A stretch of DNA of 64,000 nt from Legionella fallonii LLAP-10 (GCF_000953135.1 NZ_LN614827.1:3043501-3107500), one strand, 5' to 3'. Counted from the stretch's first letter, positions 26,850-36,691 are shown. A program made the numbers and translations. Notes: generated from the letters alone by a model not told the origin.

Positions 26850-27743
26850 CTATTGGGGTATAAGCACTACGTCCACAACACAAACACGCTTACCATCAAC
26901 TTCACTACGATAAGTCAATATTAATTCATCATCCGTTTGCTTCTTTACTTTTACATGGCAAACAATGACATCACCTGGCAGAATAAAATCATTCATTTTG
27001 ATTTTACGTAGTTCGCTTACTTGATAATTTACATCATATTTCGCACGAGCTATAAACTCTTTAGCTAAATTTATCTTACATTCCAATAATACTGTCATTG
27101 GCAATACAGGTTTATAGGGAAAATGATCAGGAAAGTATGGTGCAGACTTACTTATCCGCTTTTCAGCAACAAGATTATTTCCGGGCTCACTTAAAAGAAC
27201 TCGGTCAAACATCATTGGAGCTATAGCTGTGTTAAATGACGCATTAAGTTGATCATCTATTGCATCACTATTTACTATGGTACTTATTGCAGCCCAATCA
27301 CCAGGACGGTATATTTCAGCAAATTGACGTTTAATCTCTCCTATGCCAATAAAATCACTCATTGGCAATAATGGACCTAAAGCCCCTTCAATGCTAAAAA
27401 CCAGCTCATCTCCAACCCTCGCTTCACTGTGATATTGCACGACCTTATCGTCAATCAAATCTATGTAAGACTCAAGTAAGAGCGTTTCCCCCACGTATGC
27501 AGGACGATGCAATTTGGCACAACTAACAACACCAGCAACAGGTCTTAAGGTAAACTCATTGCGCTGCATCACATTCCAAGCAGCTAACTGCCCTAATGTC
27601 TCACCAATTAGGGACGAGATAAAACAAAGCTTACCTTGTGCATCAGTAGTTAGATAAAAATCATCTCTGTTAATATGCTTAACCCCTCGAATCCATTCAC
27701 CCGAGGTTAGCTCAACAATTCTATCGACAAACAAAAAACTCAT
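26850..27743 (-). CDS. double-hotdog 3-hydroxyacyl-ACP dehydratase (FabZXL-like)
   Basis: A 297-aa protein with two hotdog-fold halves. The second half (about residues 175-297) has FPDHFPYKPVLPM and LLEC, i.e. the FabZ/FabA catalytic His207 and Glu221. The first half keeps the central helix (IGETLGQLAAW) but lacks the HFPG motif, so it is probably structural. Expected role: dehydration of 3-hydroxyacyl-ACP during chain elongation. The ATG at 27743 shares one base with the ACP stop (TAATG); an upstream in-frame start at 27800 lies inside the ACP gene and is unlikely. Rhizobial FabZXL is about half this size. Confidence 0.85.
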   Translation of the reverse strand: MSFLFVDRIVELTSGEWIRGVKHINRDDFYLTTDAQGKLCFISSLIGETLGQLAAWNVMQRNEFTLRPVAGVVSCAKLHRPAYVGETLLLESYIDLIDDKVVQYHSEARVGDELVFSIEGALGPLLPMSDFIGIGEIKRQFAEIYRPGDWAAISTIVNSDAIDDQLNASFNTAIAPMMFDRVLLSEPGNNLVAEKRISKSAPYFPDHFPYKPVLPMTVLLECKINLAKEFIARAKYDVNYQVSELRKIKMNDFILPGDVIVCHVKVKKQTDDELILTYRSEVDGKRVCVVDVVLIPQ

Positions 27744-28156
27744 TAAGCAGTAGTTTCCAGACTTTGTTGCTGAACCGCTGCAGAAACGACTAATTTGCAA
27801 AATGTTTCAACGGTAAACAGCATTGGGATTTCATTAACTTTCATATTTGATTTAAATTGATCCGCAGGGACTTCTGTTAAATAGTTTTTTAACGCCTCAA
27901 GGCCTACAGCAGTAATAACACCGCCCTTTTCGAATTCATCTTCAGCTAAATCCCCACGGGCATTTTTTTCTAATTGTCCACGAGGGATTTTAATTTTAAA
28001 TTCTTTTTCCAATTGAAAAACCAGATCAAGAAAATCAATAGACTCTGCACCTAAATCCGTGATTAAACGGCTATTTAAAGAGATTTCATCTTGATCAATT
28101 ACTAACACATCAGCAATAATTTCCCTAACTTTAGGGTAAACGTCAGCCATATTCAT
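27743..28156 (-). CDS. specialised acyl carrier protein (AcpXL-like)
   Basis: A 137-aa acyl carrier protein, longer than housekeeping AcpP (about 77 aa). The phosphopantetheine site is GAES39IDFLDLVF, with Glu in place of the usual Asp before Ser; the FLDLVF and KEFKIKIPRGQ stretches match AcpXL, the carrier for 27-hydroxy-C28 acid in rhizobia. A C-terminal extension of about 45 residues is not found in AcpP. It heads the ACP-hotdog-KS-KS-acyltransferase run; an AGGA site lies 6 nt before the ATG and an extended -10 promoter about 40 nt upstream. Confidence 0.88.
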   Translation of the reverse strand: MNMADVYPKVREIIADVLVIDQDEISLNSRLITDLGAESIDFLDLVFQLEKEFKIKIPRGQLEKNARGDLAEDEFEKGGVITAVGLEALKNYLTEVPADQFKSNMKVNEIPMLFTVETFCKLVVSAAVQQQSLETTA

Positions 28157-28195
28157 AATTCTTCCTCAGAACTCACCTAGATTACAAAGCTAGCG

Positions 28196-28204
28196 ATTAT
28201 ATCA
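28196..28204 (-). promoter_or_regulatory. extended -10 promoter before the specialised ACP operon
   Basis: The minus strand reads TGATATAAT, a perfect extended -10 (TGnTATAAT), 40 nt before the ACP ATG. The -35 region is AT-rich without a good hexamer, as usual for extended -10 promoters. It would let the ACP-to-acyltransferase genes be transcribed apart from the reductase gene upstream. Confidence 0.55.
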
Positions 28205-28251
28205 TAAAAATTGTTTTAATCACCTAATACGGGAAAAGTATAATATTTAAC

Positions 28252-29007
28252 CTATCCAATCTGGCTGTAGCCTGCGTCAACAAATAAAGTGTGACCATTA
28301 ATCATAGATGCTTCGGGTAAGCAAAGGAGGTATACTGTATCAGCCACATCTTGGGGAGTTAAAGGCCTATCCGCCAAAGCACGAGATTGATATTCATCTA
28401 GGAGCTGCTCTCTATTAGGAAAATGTTTTAAAGCATCCGTATCAACAACCCCGGCAGATACTGTATTTGCAGTAATGCCATATATAGCTAATTCAAGACT
28501 TAATGAACGTACTAATGATTCTAACGCCGCTTTTGATGCCCCTATAAATGCATAGTTGGGAATAGCTCGTGAAGCCCCCAAACTTGATAGAGCAACAACC
28601 CTTCCGCCTTTAGGCATCAACTCCCGTCCCTCAGAAACCAGGTGGTTTAACGCCAAAGCATTAGTTTCCAAACACCATCGCCAGTGTTTAGTAGACATTT
28701 TTAGCGCCGGTTTTAAAACGCCGCTGGCAGCGTTACTGACTAAAAAATTAAGATGGGTAAAATGCTCACGAAACTGAGAAAACATGTCTTTTACCGATTG
28801 ATGATCAGCAACATTAGCTTGCAATGCTACCGCTTTTCGCCCCATGTCTTGAATTTCTTGAACTAAGCTCTGCGCTTCGTCAGAGCTATTATAATAAACT
28901 ATAGCGATGTCACTCCCTGCTTGAGCTAATTTTAACGCCGTCGCTTTGCCTATACCTCGCGCGCCGCCTGTAATTAATCCAACTTTTCCAGCAAAGATAG
29001 AGCTCAT
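28252..29007 (-). CDS. fabL: FabL-type enoyl-ACP reductase (SDR)
   Basis: Short-chain dehydrogenase of about 251 aa that closely follows Bacillus FabL (enoyl-ACP reductase III): TGGARGIG cofactor loop, NAASGVLKP, the Tyr-x6-Lys active site (YAFIGASK, the spacing of enoyl reductases rather than Tyr-x3-Lys), and DTDALKHFPNREQLL. It should perform the last step of each elongation cycle with NAD(P)H. I chose the ATG at 29007 because GGGGA lies 8 nt upstream and the protein starts MSSIFAGKVGLITGG; the ATG at 29037 has no site. It lies 95 bp before the specialised ACP, so it may serve that pathway. Confidence 0.88.
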   Translation of the reverse strand: MSSIFAGKVGLITGGARGIGKATALKLAQAGSDIAIVYYNSSDEAQSLVQEIQDMGRKAVALQANVADHQSVKDMFSQFREHFTHLNFLVSNAASGVLKPALKMSTKHWRWCLETNALALNHLVSEGRELMPKGGRVVALSSLGASRAIPNYAFIGASKAALESLVRSLSLELAIYGITANTVSAGVVDTDALKHFPNREQLLDEYQSRALADRPLTPQDVADTVYLLCLPEASMINGHTLFVDAGYSQIG

Positions 29008-29350
29008 AAAGACATCCCCAGTATAAAAAAGCACCAAACTACCGCGATTATAGAGTCATGTCAATTAAAAACATTCGCTATCCTTTCTTATTTCATCAAT
29101 AAATAATTGTTTTGACAAACCATAAAGTACTCTTCATTAATTACCATGATTGATTAAGACAAGTATGTAAAAGCCCACAGAACCTATCCCATAGTCTAAG
29201 TTATCTAAAGTAAACAAGATTTTGCGCAAATTACCGCTCTTATTTTACTCACAAATACATACAGATCTTGAATCAAGTAATAAATTCCCTTGTTTCTCTA
29301 GCCCTAACTTTGTACCATTTGCACTCCATCATAATTAGTATATAAATTTA
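29008..29350. other. divergent intergenic region fabL/MFS transporter
   Basis: About 340 bp without a gene. On the minus strand a perfect TATAAT box lies 40 nt before fabL (29047-29052), listed separately. On the plus strand TATAAA sits directly before the MFS ATG and no Shine-Dalgarno is seen. The remainder is AT-rich with nothing else recognisable. Confidence 0.5.
29047..29052 (-). promoter_or_regulatory. candidate -10 box of fabL
   Basis: TATAAT on the minus strand, 40 nt before the fabL ATG. A TTGACA is also present but only 6 nt away, too close to be its -35; the correctly spaced hexamer (AATGTT) is poor. Motif evidence only. Confidence 0.4.
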
Positions 29351-30715
29351 ATGGCTTACTCTTGGTCTAAAACTGTTTTTCCTATCGCTGCAATTTTTTC
29401 CTTTCGTATGTTGGGATTATTTTTACTGATCCCCGTATTTTCGGTTTATGCTGCACAATTAAACCACGCAACCCCAGCTCTAATAGGTATTGCATTAGGC
29501 GGTTATGGGTTGACGCAAGGACTCTTGCAAATCCCTTTTGGTATGCTCTCTGATAAGTTTGGTCGTAAACCCATTTTAACCTTAGGTCTACTCCTTTTTA
29601 TCCTTGGAAGCTTAATCGGTGCAATTACTGACTCTATTTACGGGGTTATTGTCGCTAGAACGATGCAGGGTATGGGGGCAATAGGCTCTGTTCTAATTGC
29701 ATTGTTAGCGGATTTAACACCTAATAACCAACGCACCAAAGCAATGGCTGTAATCGGTATGACTATAGGCACCTCGTTCAGTTTAGCTATGGTTATCAGT
29801 CCTGCTATATCCTCCCGCTTTGGCTTAGCAGGGATTTTTTATGTAACAATGGCTTTAGCAAGTATAGGTTTATTGTTACTTCACTTTGTTATCCCAACTC
29901 CCAGAAAAGAATTATTCCATGCGGATAGCGAAGCTAATCCGAGCTTATTTAAATCAGTCTTAAATAACCGACATTTGCAAAGATTAAATATTGGAATTTT
30001 CTGCCAACACTTTATTTTAACGGCAACATTCTTTGCTATCCCAATGATTCTTAGTGAACAAGTTAAAGCAGGACACCTGACACAACAATGGCATTTCTAT
30101 TTACCACTAATGGTAGGCTCCTTCCTTTTTATGATTCCCTTTATTATTGCGGCGGAAAAGAGAAAACTGATGAAGCCTATATTTTTATTGTCAGTCCTTA
30201 CTACTACTATTTCTCAGGCCCTACTCGCGTGGGCGCACTCAATGTGGGCTAGCCTCTGTCTACTTATGTTTCTTTATTTTATTGCTTTTAATATCCTCGA
30301 AGCGTCTCTGCCATCGCTAATATCAAAGCAAGCCAATCCAAATAATAAAGGTACGGCAATGGGCATTTATTCAACAGGCCAATTTTTAGGCATCTTTGCA
30401 GGCGGGTCACTAGCCGGAATAGTATACCAGTGGAGCGGTAGTCAAGGAATCTTTATCGCAAATACCATACTTGGTGCTTTATGGTTTATTATTGCATGTT
30501 ATATGAAACCCAATACCTATCTTTCTTCACTAATATTACACTATACAGCTACGGCTAAAAATGACGAAGAGGTTCTTCACGTATTACAAAATGTCCCAGG
30601 TATTAAAGATGTTGCATTGGCAAAAGATGAGAGCACTATTTATTTACGTATAGATGAAGAGAATTATCAAAACGGAAGCGCGGAACAAGCTTTAACATCA
30701 ATAGTAAACTCTTAG
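29351..30715 (+). CDS. yajR: YajR-type MFS transporter
   Basis: A 454-aa inner-membrane major facilitator with twelve predicted helices. Motif A is seen as GMLSDKFGRKP after the second helix. After the last helix comes a cytosolic domain of about 50 residues (about 400-454: DEEVLHVLQNVPGI, then DESTIYLRIDE), which matches the ferredoxin-like YAM domain of E. coli YajR. Likely a drug/proton or metabolite antiporter; the substrate is unknown. No Shine-Dalgarno precedes the ATG. It lies upstream of ssb in the same direction, 84 bp away. Confidence 0.85.
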   Translation: MAYSWSKTVFPIAAIFSFRMLGLFLLIPVFSVYAAQLNHATPALIGIALGGYGLTQGLLQIPFGMLSDKFGRKPILTLGLLLFILGSLIGAITDSIYGVIVARTMQGMGAIGSVLIALLADLTPNNQRTKAMAVIGMTIGTSFSLAMVISPAISSRFGLAGIFYVTMALASIGLLLLHFVIPTPRKELFHADSEANPSLFKSVLNNRHLQRLNIGIFCQHFILTATFFAIPMILSEQVKAGHLTQQWHFYLPLMVGSFLFMIPFIIAAEKRKLMKPIFLLSVLTTTISQALLAWAHSMWASLCLLMFLYFIAFNILEASLPSLISKQANPNNKGTAMGIYSTGQFLGIFAGGSLAGIVYQWSGSQGIFIANTILGALWFIIACYMKPNTYLSSLILHYTATAKNDEEVLHVLQNVPGIKDVALAKDESTIYLRIDEENYQNGSAEQALTSIVNS

Positions 30716-30763
30716 TATCCATTTAATTCGACACACTTGCTACGCAACAGCACATTAATTAGG

Positions 30764-30769
30764 TATAAT
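30764..30769 (+). promoter_or_regulatory. candidate -10 box of ssb
   Basis: Consensus TATAAT lies 31 nt before the ssb ATG, with no convincing -35 at 16-18 nt. This would give ssb its own promoter, separate from the MFS gene. Confidence 0.4.
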
Positions 30770-30799
30770 CTAACTTACTGTGCTGAGAGGAGATAATTG

Positions 30800-31282
30800 A
30801 TGGCAAGAGGAATAAATAAAGTAATATTAATTGGTAATGTGGGAGTAGATCCTGATGTTCGTTATTTACCAAATGGCAATGCAGTAACCACCCTGTCCAT
30901 TGCTACCAGTGAATCATGGAAGGATAAGACTACAGGCGAAAAGCAAGATCGTACTGAGTGGCATCGTGTAGTTTGCTTCAATCGTTTAGGTGAAATTGCT
31001 GGAGAGTATCTCCGTAAAGGTTCTAAGCTTTATGTTGAAGGTAGCTTACGAACACGTAAATGGCAAGATCAGCAAGGTCAGGACAGATATACGACTGAAA
31101 TCGTTGCCTCAGACATTCAAATGCTTGATAGTAAAGGGGGAGGCAACAGTTCATTTAATTATGATGATGTACCGCAAATGCAACAATCTGCGCCAACACA
31201 TCAACAAAATGCGAATAAACAACAATCGCCACAAGCAGCACAAGATGCATTCGATCAGTTGGACGATGATATTCCTTTCTAA
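30800..31282 (+). CDS. ssb: single-stranded DNA-binding protein
   Basis: Tetrameric OB-fold protein that coats single-stranded DNA in replication, recombination and repair. The OB fold covers residues 1-110 ([28 protein letters not shown]), followed by a Gln/Asn-rich flexible linker and the conserved acidic tip DDDIPF that recruits partner proteins. The ATG at 30800 (160 aa) has an AGGAG site 7 nt upstream; the TTG one codon earlier is not used. Confidence 0.97.
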   Translation: MARGINKVILIGNVGVDPDVRYLPNGNAVTTLSIATSESWKDKTTGEKQDRTEWHRVVCFNRLGEIAGEYLRKGSKLYVEGSLRTRKWQDQQGQDRYTTEIVASDIQMLDSKGGGNSSFNYDDVPQMQQSAPTHQQNANKQQSPQAAQDAFDQLDDDIPF

Positions 31283-31314
31283 TGTAGTCTCCACGAAAAC
31301 ACTTCACTACTAAT

Positions 31315-31350
31315 ATTAGGATAAAGCTTATTGCCTTATCCTAATGTTTT
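31315..31350 (+). terminator. ssb terminator hairpin
   Basis: ATTAGGATAA (31315-31324) and TTATCCTAAT (31336-31345) are exact inverted repeats with an 11-base loop, followed by GTTTT, 32 bases after the ssb stop. Confidence 0.6.
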
Positions 31351-31514
31351 CTACGTAGATTAGGCCCCACGTCCCTAGTATGAGCACTGTAGGCTCAGCA
31401 ACAAATTACTCGATAACGCCCTTGCCGAAACTTTCAGCTGAAGAAGCATAGAAACATGCTAAACCACACAGGCAAAGTCGTTATAAATGCTTGAAATAAT
31501 GCTCTCGCGCACAC

Positions 31515-31542
31515 AAAAACGTCGGGCGATTTGCTACCCGAC
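31515..31542 (-). terminator. second terminator downstream of rplQ
   Basis: On the minus strand GTCGGG/CCCGAC form a 6-bp stem around a 10-base loop (31521-31542), followed by GTTTTTG. It is a backup to the stronger hairpin at 31617-31651, or the end of a short RNA lying between them. Confidence 0.45.
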
Positions 31543-31616
31543 ATACAACTATTCTTTTTCTCAATTGCGCCCGGCCAGCTGTACTTTATCATTTAATTTA
31601 GTAAATCTTTAAATAC

Positions 31617-31651
31617 AAAAAGGCCGGTGCTTTTAGAACACCGGCCTTTTT
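31617..31651. terminator. bidirectional Rho-independent terminator of the ribosomal operon
   Basis: A 13-bp stem with AAAAAGGCCGGTG (31617-31629) on the left and CACCGGCCTTTTT (31639-31651) on the right, giving a GC-rich hairpin flanked by A5 and T5, so it works on both strands. It lies 52 bp after the rplQ stop and separates the alpha operon from ssb. Confidence 0.9.
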
Positions 31652-31702
31652 ATTAATAACTCAACTAAATGAAAATAGATTTAACTCACAATCTATTTTT
31701 TA

Positions 31703-32086
31703 TTATTCATTTACTTCACTATTATTTTTTGGTCTGTCAAGTAGTTCAATTATAGCCATAGGGGCGTTATCACCTGCTCTATACCCGCATTTAATAATCC
31801 GAATATATCCACCTGGTCTCTTGACAAAACGTGGTCCTAAATCAGTAAACAGTTTTCCAACTGCAGCTTTAGAACGTAAGATGTCAAAAGCACGACGGCG
31901 AGACGCAACTGAGTCAGCTTTACTAACAGTAATTAAAGGCTCTATGTAGCGGCGCAAATCTTTAGCCTTAGGCAGAGTAGTTTTAATGATCTCATGCTCA
32001 ATTAAAGAACAGCACATGTTAGAAAACATGGCTTTACGATGACTACTTGTACGGCTAAAACTACGCCCTGAATTACGGTGACGCAT
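31703..32086 (-). CDS. rplQ: 50S ribosomal protein L17
   Basis: A 127-aa protein of the large subunit near the exit tunnel. Family start [20 protein letters not shown] (20 residues) and [20 protein letters not shown] are diagnostic. It is the last gene of the long transcript, 18 bp after rpoA and ahead of two terminators, the standard end of the alpha operon. The C-terminal tail is polar and variable, as in relatives. Confidence 0.97.
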   Translation of the reverse strand: MRHRNSGRSFSRTSSHRKAMFSNMCCSLIEHEIIKTTLPKAKDLRRYIEPLITVSKADSVASRRRAFDILRSKAAVGKLFTDLGPRFVKRPGGYIRIIKCGYRAGDNAPMAIIELLDRPKNNSEVNE

Positions 32087-32104
32087 AACAAAGACTCCTA
32101 AATA

Positions 32105-33097
32105 TTACTCGCCTAAATTTGCTGGCGGCCAATTCTCAAGTTTCATTCCAAGCGATAATGAACGTGATGCTAAAACATCCTTAATTTCAGTTAAGGATTT
32201 TTTACCTAAGTTAGGTGTTTTTAGAAGTTCATTTTCAGTTCTTTGAACTAAATCGCCAATATAATGAATGTTTTCTGCTTTTAAACAATTAGCAGAACGA
32301 ACAGTTAATTCCAAATCATCAACAGAACGTAATAAAATAGGATCAAAATCATTGCGCTCCTTATTATCAGAACGAGATTCTTCAAACTTCATATCCACGA
32401 AAGCATGAAGTTGTCTTTGAAGAATGCTTGCAGAAATACGAATTGCTTCTTCTGCATCAATTGTTCCATTTGTTTCTAATTCTATTGTTAATTTATCAAG
32501 ATCGGTACGATTCTCTACCCGCGCACTATCAACTACATAAGCCACTTTTTTGACAGGTGAAAAACTATTATCGATCTTCAATTTTCCTACAGATTTCTGT
32601 TCAATTTCATCATCAAAATGTCTAATGAAAGAATCTGTATTATGAAAACCTATCCCTCTTTCGACTTTTAAAGTCATATTCAATTTGCCTTTTTCATTCA
32701 ATGTGGCAATAACAAGCTCAGGGTTAACGATCTCTACACCATGAGTTAATTGAATATCTCCAGCTGTAACTTGACAGGGCCCTTCTTTATTTAAAGTAAC
32801 TAGCCCTTCTTCGCCGACAGTCATTTTAATAGCCACGAGTTTGAGGTTAAGCAGCAAATCAACCACATCTTCCTGAACGCCTTCGATAGTACTGTATTCA
32901 TGAAGAACACCATCTATTGAAGCCTCAGTGATCGCACTTCCAGGCATAGATGACAACAATATACGTCTCAAAGCATTGCCGAGAGTGTGACCAAAACCTC
33001 GCTCCAAAGGCTCTAAAACTATTCTAGCCTTGTACGGTGATTCAGCTTGTACTTTAAGCACCTTGGGCGTCAGCATTTCATTGATTTCAGTATACAT
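32105..33097 (-). CDS. rpoA: RNA polymerase alpha subunit
   Basis: A 330-aa core RNA polymerase subunit that nucleates assembly and contacts activators and UP elements. The N-terminal assembly domain (about 1-235) includes [19 protein letters not shown]; the C-terminal DNA-binding domain (about 250-330) includes [16 protein letters not shown] and [16 protein letters not shown]. It lies in the alpha operon between rpsD and rplQ. Confidence 0.98.
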   Translation of the reverse strand: MYTEINEMLTPKVLKVQAESPYKARIVLEPLERGFGHTLGNALRRILLSSMPGSAITEASIDGVLHEYSTIEGVQEDVVDLLLNLKLVAIKMTVGEEGLVTLNKEGPCQVTAGDIQLTHGVEIVNPELVIATLNEKGKLNMTLKVERGIGFHNTDSFIRHFDDEIEQKSVGKLKIDNSFSPVKKVAYVVDSARVENRTDLDKLTIELETNGTIDAEEAIRISASILQRQLHAFVDMKFEESRSDNKERNDFDPILLRSVDDLELTVRSANCLKAENIHYIGDLVQRTENELLKTPNLGKKSLTEIKDVLASRSLSLGMKLENWPPANLGE

Positions 33098-33115
33098 TCA
33101 GCTATTTCTCCGAGC

Positions 33116-33736
33116 TTACTTAGAGTAAAGTTCTACAACAAGGTTTACGTTGTAGTCTGAAGATAAGTCTGTTAACGTCGGCGCCGTAGAGAATGTACCT
33201 TTAAAAGATGCAGCATCTACAGTAATCCAATCACAAGGAACTCTTTGTTCTGATAGAGCTAAAGCAGCTCCAACACGACCTTGTCCTCTAGCCTTTTGGC
33301 GAACAGTGATTACGTCCCCTGGTTTAACTAAAAAAGAAGGTACGTTAACAATTTTATCATTAACAAGTATTGCTTTGTGAGTTACTAACTGTCTCGCTTC
33401 AGCGCGGGTACTTGCAAAACCCATACGATAAACAACATTATCAAGTCGTCTTTCTAAAAGGGCCATCAGATTTTCACCAGTAGAACCTTTTTGACCGGCA
33501 GCTAATTTATAGTAGTTTCGGAATTGCTTTTCAAGAACACCATACAATCTTCTAATTTTCTGTTTCTCTCTAAGCTGAATACCATAACTATTCAAACGTG
33601 GTTTTTTATCACCATGCTGTCCTGGTAGTTTTTCAGATTTACACTTGGACTTATGATCACGAACACCACTTTTAAGCAATAAATCACAACCTTCACGACG
33701 TGATAATTTGCACTTTGGACCAAGATATCTAGCCAT
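33116..33736 (-). CDS. rpsD: 30S ribosomal protein S4
   Basis: A 206-aa primary 16S rRNA-binding protein; in E. coli it is also the translational repressor of the alpha operon. It has the [16 protein letters not shown] start and the S4 RNA-binding domain ([20 protein letters not shown], the full 20-residue core). Located between rpsK and rpoA with 16-18 bp gaps. Confidence 0.98.
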   Translation of the reverse strand: MARYLGPKCKLSRREGCDLLLKSGVRDHKSKCKSEKLPGQHGDKKPRLNSYGIQLREKQKIRRLYGVLEKQFRNYYKLAAGQKGSTGENLMALLERRLDNVVYRMGFASTRAEARQLVTHKAILVNDKIVNVPSFLVKPGDVITVRQKARGQGRVGAALALSEQRVPCDWITVDAASFKGTFSTAPTLTDLSSDYNVNLVVELYSK

Positions 33737-33752
33737 TAATTACTCCTGAGTC

Positions 33753-34151
33753 TTACACACGACGTTTTTTAGGTGGCTTACAACCATTATGAGGTATGCC
33801 AGTAACATCGGTTATTTCAACAATTTTAAAATCCTGGGATATTAATTCACGAATAGTGGACTCTCTACCAGGACCAGGACCATGAACAAATACCGCGACA
33901 GATTTCATACCATATTCTTTTGCAACGGCAGCAGCTCTTTCAGTTGCAACTTGCGCCGCATAAGGGGTACTTTTTCTGGAGCCACGAAAGCCTGATCCAC
34001 CTGATGTAGCCCAGCATAATGCATTGCCTTGCCTATCAGTAAATGTAACAATTGTGTTATTAAAAGATGCATGAACATGAACTATGCCATCAGATACGAC
34101 ACGCTTTGCCTTTTTTCTTACTTTTTGCTGCTTTGACTTTGTAATTGCCAT
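33753..34151 (-). CDS. rpsK: 30S ribosomal protein S11
   Basis: A 132-aa protein of the 30S platform that lines the mRNA exit path. Diagnostic stretches are [19 protein letters not shown] and [13 protein letters not shown], with the conserved basic end [12 protein letters not shown]. It follows rpsM by 21 bp in the alpha operon. Confidence 0.98.
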   Translation of the reverse strand: MAITKSKQQKVRKKAKRVVSDGIVHVHASFNNTIVTFTDRQGNALCWATSGGSGFRGSRKSTPYAAQVATERAAAVAKEYGMKSVAVFVHGPGPGRESTIRELISQDFKIVEITDVTGIPHNGCKPPKKRRV

Positions 34152-34172
34152 CTTATTTTCCTACATAAAAAA

Positions 34173-34529
34173 TCAAGAACTAGTGCCTTTTCTACGGCCT
34201 TTTCTTGTACGAGCATTGGTTTTCGTACGTTGTCCGTGCACGGGTAATCCTCTTCTATGTCTTAGTCCACGATAGCAGCCTAAGTCCATTAATCGCTTAA
34301 TATTCATTGTAACTACGCGACGCAAATCACCTTCCACAGTCATCTTAGCTATTTCAGTTCTTAAAGCTTCTAACTGAGCATCTGTTAACTGCGAAACTTT
34401 AGTAGAAGGATTAATATCAACCGTTGCACACAACTTTAATGATGTAGTCTTACCGATACCATATATAGCTGTTAAAGCAATCACTACATGTTTGTGATCC
34501 GGTATGTTCACTCCTGCAATACGAGCCAT
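34173..34529 (-). CDS. rpsM: 30S ribosomal protein S13
   Basis: A 118-aa protein of the 30S head that contacts the P-site tRNA and the 50S subunit. [20 protein letters not shown] is the family start, with helix-two-turn-helix GIGKTTS and the basic C-terminal tail [17 protein letters not shown]. It is the first gene of the alpha operon proper, 78 bp after rpmJ. Confidence 0.98.
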   Translation of the reverse strand: MARIAGVNIPDHKHVVIALTAIYGIGKTTSLKLCATVDINPSTKVSQLTDAQLEALRTEIAKMTVEGDLRRVVTMNIKRLMDLGCYRGLRHRRGLPVHGQRTKTNARTRKGRRKGTSS

Positions 34530-34607
34530 TAACTTCTCCGAACGTTATTTTGTTCTGTCGAAAGGGACAGAAGAATACTATTTTTATAAAATAAAATCAA
34601 GTAGGTA

Positions 34608-34721
34608 TTAACCTTGCTTTTGTTTATGTCTGGCATCTTTACAAATTACTCTAATAATGCCACTTCTCTTTATTATTTTGCAATTGCGACAAATTCGTTT
34701 AACTGATGCTCTTACTTTCAT
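34608..34721 (-). CDS. rpmJ: 50S ribosomal protein L36
   Basis: A 37-aa zinc-ribbon protein, [20 protein letters not shown] then [17 protein letters not shown], with the Zn ligands C11, C14, C27 and H32 all present (the zinc-binding C+ form). It lies between secY and rpsM as in most proteobacterial spc operons. Short enough to be missed by automatic calling. Confidence 0.95.
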   Translation of the reverse strand: MKVRASVKRICRNCKIIKRSGIIRVICKDARHKQKQG

Positions 34722-34739
34722 TCCTAACTCCGATAAAAA

Positions 34740-36068
34740 TCATAGTAGACCAGGTAATTTTGTACCTTTAAAATTAGCCTTTTTCATTAAAGAATCATAT
34801 TGTTGAGTCATTAAATGGGCTTGTATCTGAGCAACAAAATCCATAATAACAACAACGATAATTAATAATGATGTACCACCAAAATAAAATGGGACATGCC
34901 ATGTATACATTAAAATCTGGGGCAATAAGCATACAAGAACTAGATATATAGCGCCAACTAAAGTTAATCGAGTCATCACTGAATCAATATATTTAGTAGT
35001 CTGCTCTCCTGGTCTAATTCCTGGAATATAGGCTCCTGATTTTTTCAGGTTTTCTGCTGTATCTTTTGGATTGAACACTAATGCAGCGTAAAAGAAAGCA
35101 AAAAACAATATAGCGACGGCATAAACAATTAGATATAACGGTTGTCCAGGTGATAATGCCATTCCAACATCAGACAGCCACCCCATTCCTTTCGTATGTG
35201 AAAAGAACTGCGCTAAAGTTGCAGGTAATAATATGATACTGGATGCAAAAATTGGAGGAATAACCCCAGACATATTTATTTTTAGAGGCAAGTGACTCGT
35301 TTGAGCCGCATAAACCTTTCTACCCTGCGTTCTCTGCGCATAATTAACTCTTATGCGTCTTTGTGCTCGTTCCATGAAAACAACAAAACCGGTTACAACA
35401 ACTACTACAGCAGCAACCACAACTAATGTTAATGCTTGCATTTGTCCTTCTTTAACTTGTTGAAGAACTGATGCAATCGCCCTAGGCATGCTAGAAACAA
35501 TACCAGAGAAAATGATTAGAGAAATACCATTTCCTACTCCCTTCTCAGTAATTTGTTCTCCTAACCACATTAAAAACATAGTCCCTGTTACCAGAGTAAC
35601 AACAGCTGTAAAATAAAACGAAAAATCTGGTTGTAGAGCAATTTGCTGTCCAGCAAGCCATCGTGCCATACCTAAAGATTGAAATATAGACAACAGCAAA
35701 GTCAAATACCGAGTGTATTGGTTTATTTTTCTACGCCCTGACTCACCTTCCTTTTTAAGTTGCTCTAACTTGGGAGAAACAACTGAAAAAAGCTGAATGA
35801 TGATTGAGGCTGAAATATAAGGCATAATACCGATAGCAAATACCGTTACACGCGATAAGGCACCACCAGAAAACATATTAAACAATCCGAAAATTGTATT
35901 TTGTTGTTCATTAAAGAAATTAGCTAGTTTTGTAGGATCTAATCCAGGAACTGGTATATGAGCACCTAATCTATAAACTAAAATTCCAAGAATAACAAAT
36001 AACAATCGGGATTTTAACTCTGCCAACCCACCACGGGATTGGCTTCCATTATGTTTTTGGTTTTTCAT
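34740..36068 (-). CDS. secY: protein translocase subunit SecY
   Basis: The ten-helix inner-membrane channel of the Sec translocon. Visible marks include the plug region ([12 protein letters not shown]), [23 protein letters not shown] and GIRPGEQT in the cytosolic loop. The ATG at 36068 has an AGAAGAG site 5 nt upstream, giving 442 aa; a GTG at 36074 overlapping the rplO stop (GTGA) is the alternative. It lies in the spc operon between rplO and rpmJ. Confidence 0.97.
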   Translation of the reverse strand: MKNQKHNGSQSRGGLAELKSRLLFVILGILVYRLGAHIPVPGLDPTKLANFFNEQQNTIFGLFNMFSGGALSRVTVFAIGIMPYISASIIIQLFSVVSPKLEQLKKEGESGRRKINQYTRYLTLLLSIFQSLGMARWLAGQQIALQPDFSFYFTAVVTLVTGTMFLMWLGEQITEKGVGNGISLIIFSGIVSSMPRAIASVLQQVKEGQMQALTLVVVAAVVVVVTGFVVFMERAQRRIRVNYAQRTQGRKVYAAQTSHLPLKINMSGVIPPIFASSIILLPATLAQFFSHTKGMGWLSDVGMALSPGQPLYLIVYAVAILFFAFFYAALVFNPKDTAENLKKSGAYIPGIRPGEQTTKYIDSVMTRLTLVGAIYLVLVCLLPQILMYTWHVPFYFGGTSLLIIVVVIMDFVAQIQAHLMTQQYDSLMKKANFKGTKLPGLL

Positions 36069-36070
36069 AG

Positions 36071-36505
36071 TCACTCTTCTATACTACCGCCCAAACCCTC
36101 AATAGCTGTTCGAGCTCCTTTAGTGACTCTTAAACCTTTAAGCTTGATAGCAGAGGTTAGCTCTCCTGAAAGAATTACCTTCACATCTTTTATAGCGTTA
36201 TTAATTAATCCTGCTTCACGTAAAACAGCAAGATCAATAACGTCTGCTTTAAGTTTTGCTAACTCACCTAAACAAATTTGATCAACACTTCTACCAACAC
36301 GAGATTTGAAACCCATTTTAGGCAGTCGTCTTTGAATGGGCATTTGTCCCCCTTCAAAGTTGATCTTGTGATATCCGCCAGCTCTAGCTTTTTGACCTTT
36401 ATGTCCTTTACCACTAGTTTTACCTAATCCGGATCCTATACCACGTCCTAAACGTCTTTTAGGTGGACGTGAGCCTGGATCTGGTGATAGTGAATTTAAA
36501 TTCAT
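36071..36505 (-). CDS. rplO: 50S ribosomal protein L15
   Basis: A 144-aa protein whose long Gly/Arg-rich N-terminal arm ([20 protein letters not shown]) threads into 23S rRNA, with a globular C-terminal domain. It overlaps rpmD by one base at its start and runs to the secY start codon, consistent with tight translational coupling in the spc operon. Confidence 0.98.
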   Translation of the reverse strand: MNLNSLSPDPGSRPPKRRLGRGIGSGLGKTSGKGHKGQKARAGGYHKINFEGGQMPIQRRLPKMGFKSRVGRSVDQICLGELAKLKADVIDLAVLREAGLINNAIKDVKVILSGELTSAIKLKGLRVTKGARTAIEGLGGSIEE

Positions 36506-36690
36506 TATACACTCTCCTCAACTAGCAATAGATAACTAATCATATTAATCATGCCGCGTATTGCAGGCGTATCGCTATGAAGTACGCTTGAATTCGTTTT
36601 GCCTAAACCTAATTGTTTAGCAATACCAACATGTTTTGGCTTTCTACCAATTATACTTTTTACCAAAGTAATTTTTATTTTCTTTTCCAT
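36505..36690 (-). CDS. rpmD: 50S ribosomal protein L30
   Basis: A 61-aa protein with the L30 signature [18 protein letters not shown] and [20 protein letters not shown]. Length is normal for bacterial L30. It sits between rpsE (1-bp gap) and rplO (1-bp overlap) in the spc operon. Confidence 0.97.
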   Translation of the reverse strand: MEKKIKITLVKSIIGRKPKHVGIAKQLGLGKTNSSVLHSDTPAIRGMINMISYLLLVEESV

Positions 36691-36691
36691 A

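Larger units (their letters stand above)
31283..31702. other. convergent intergenic region ssb/rplQ with three hairpins
   Basis: No gene is visible. It holds three terminator-like hairpins: one after ssb on the plus strand and two reading from rplQ on the minus strand, listed separately. The stretch between 31351 and 31520 contains nothing else I can name. Confidence 0.55.
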
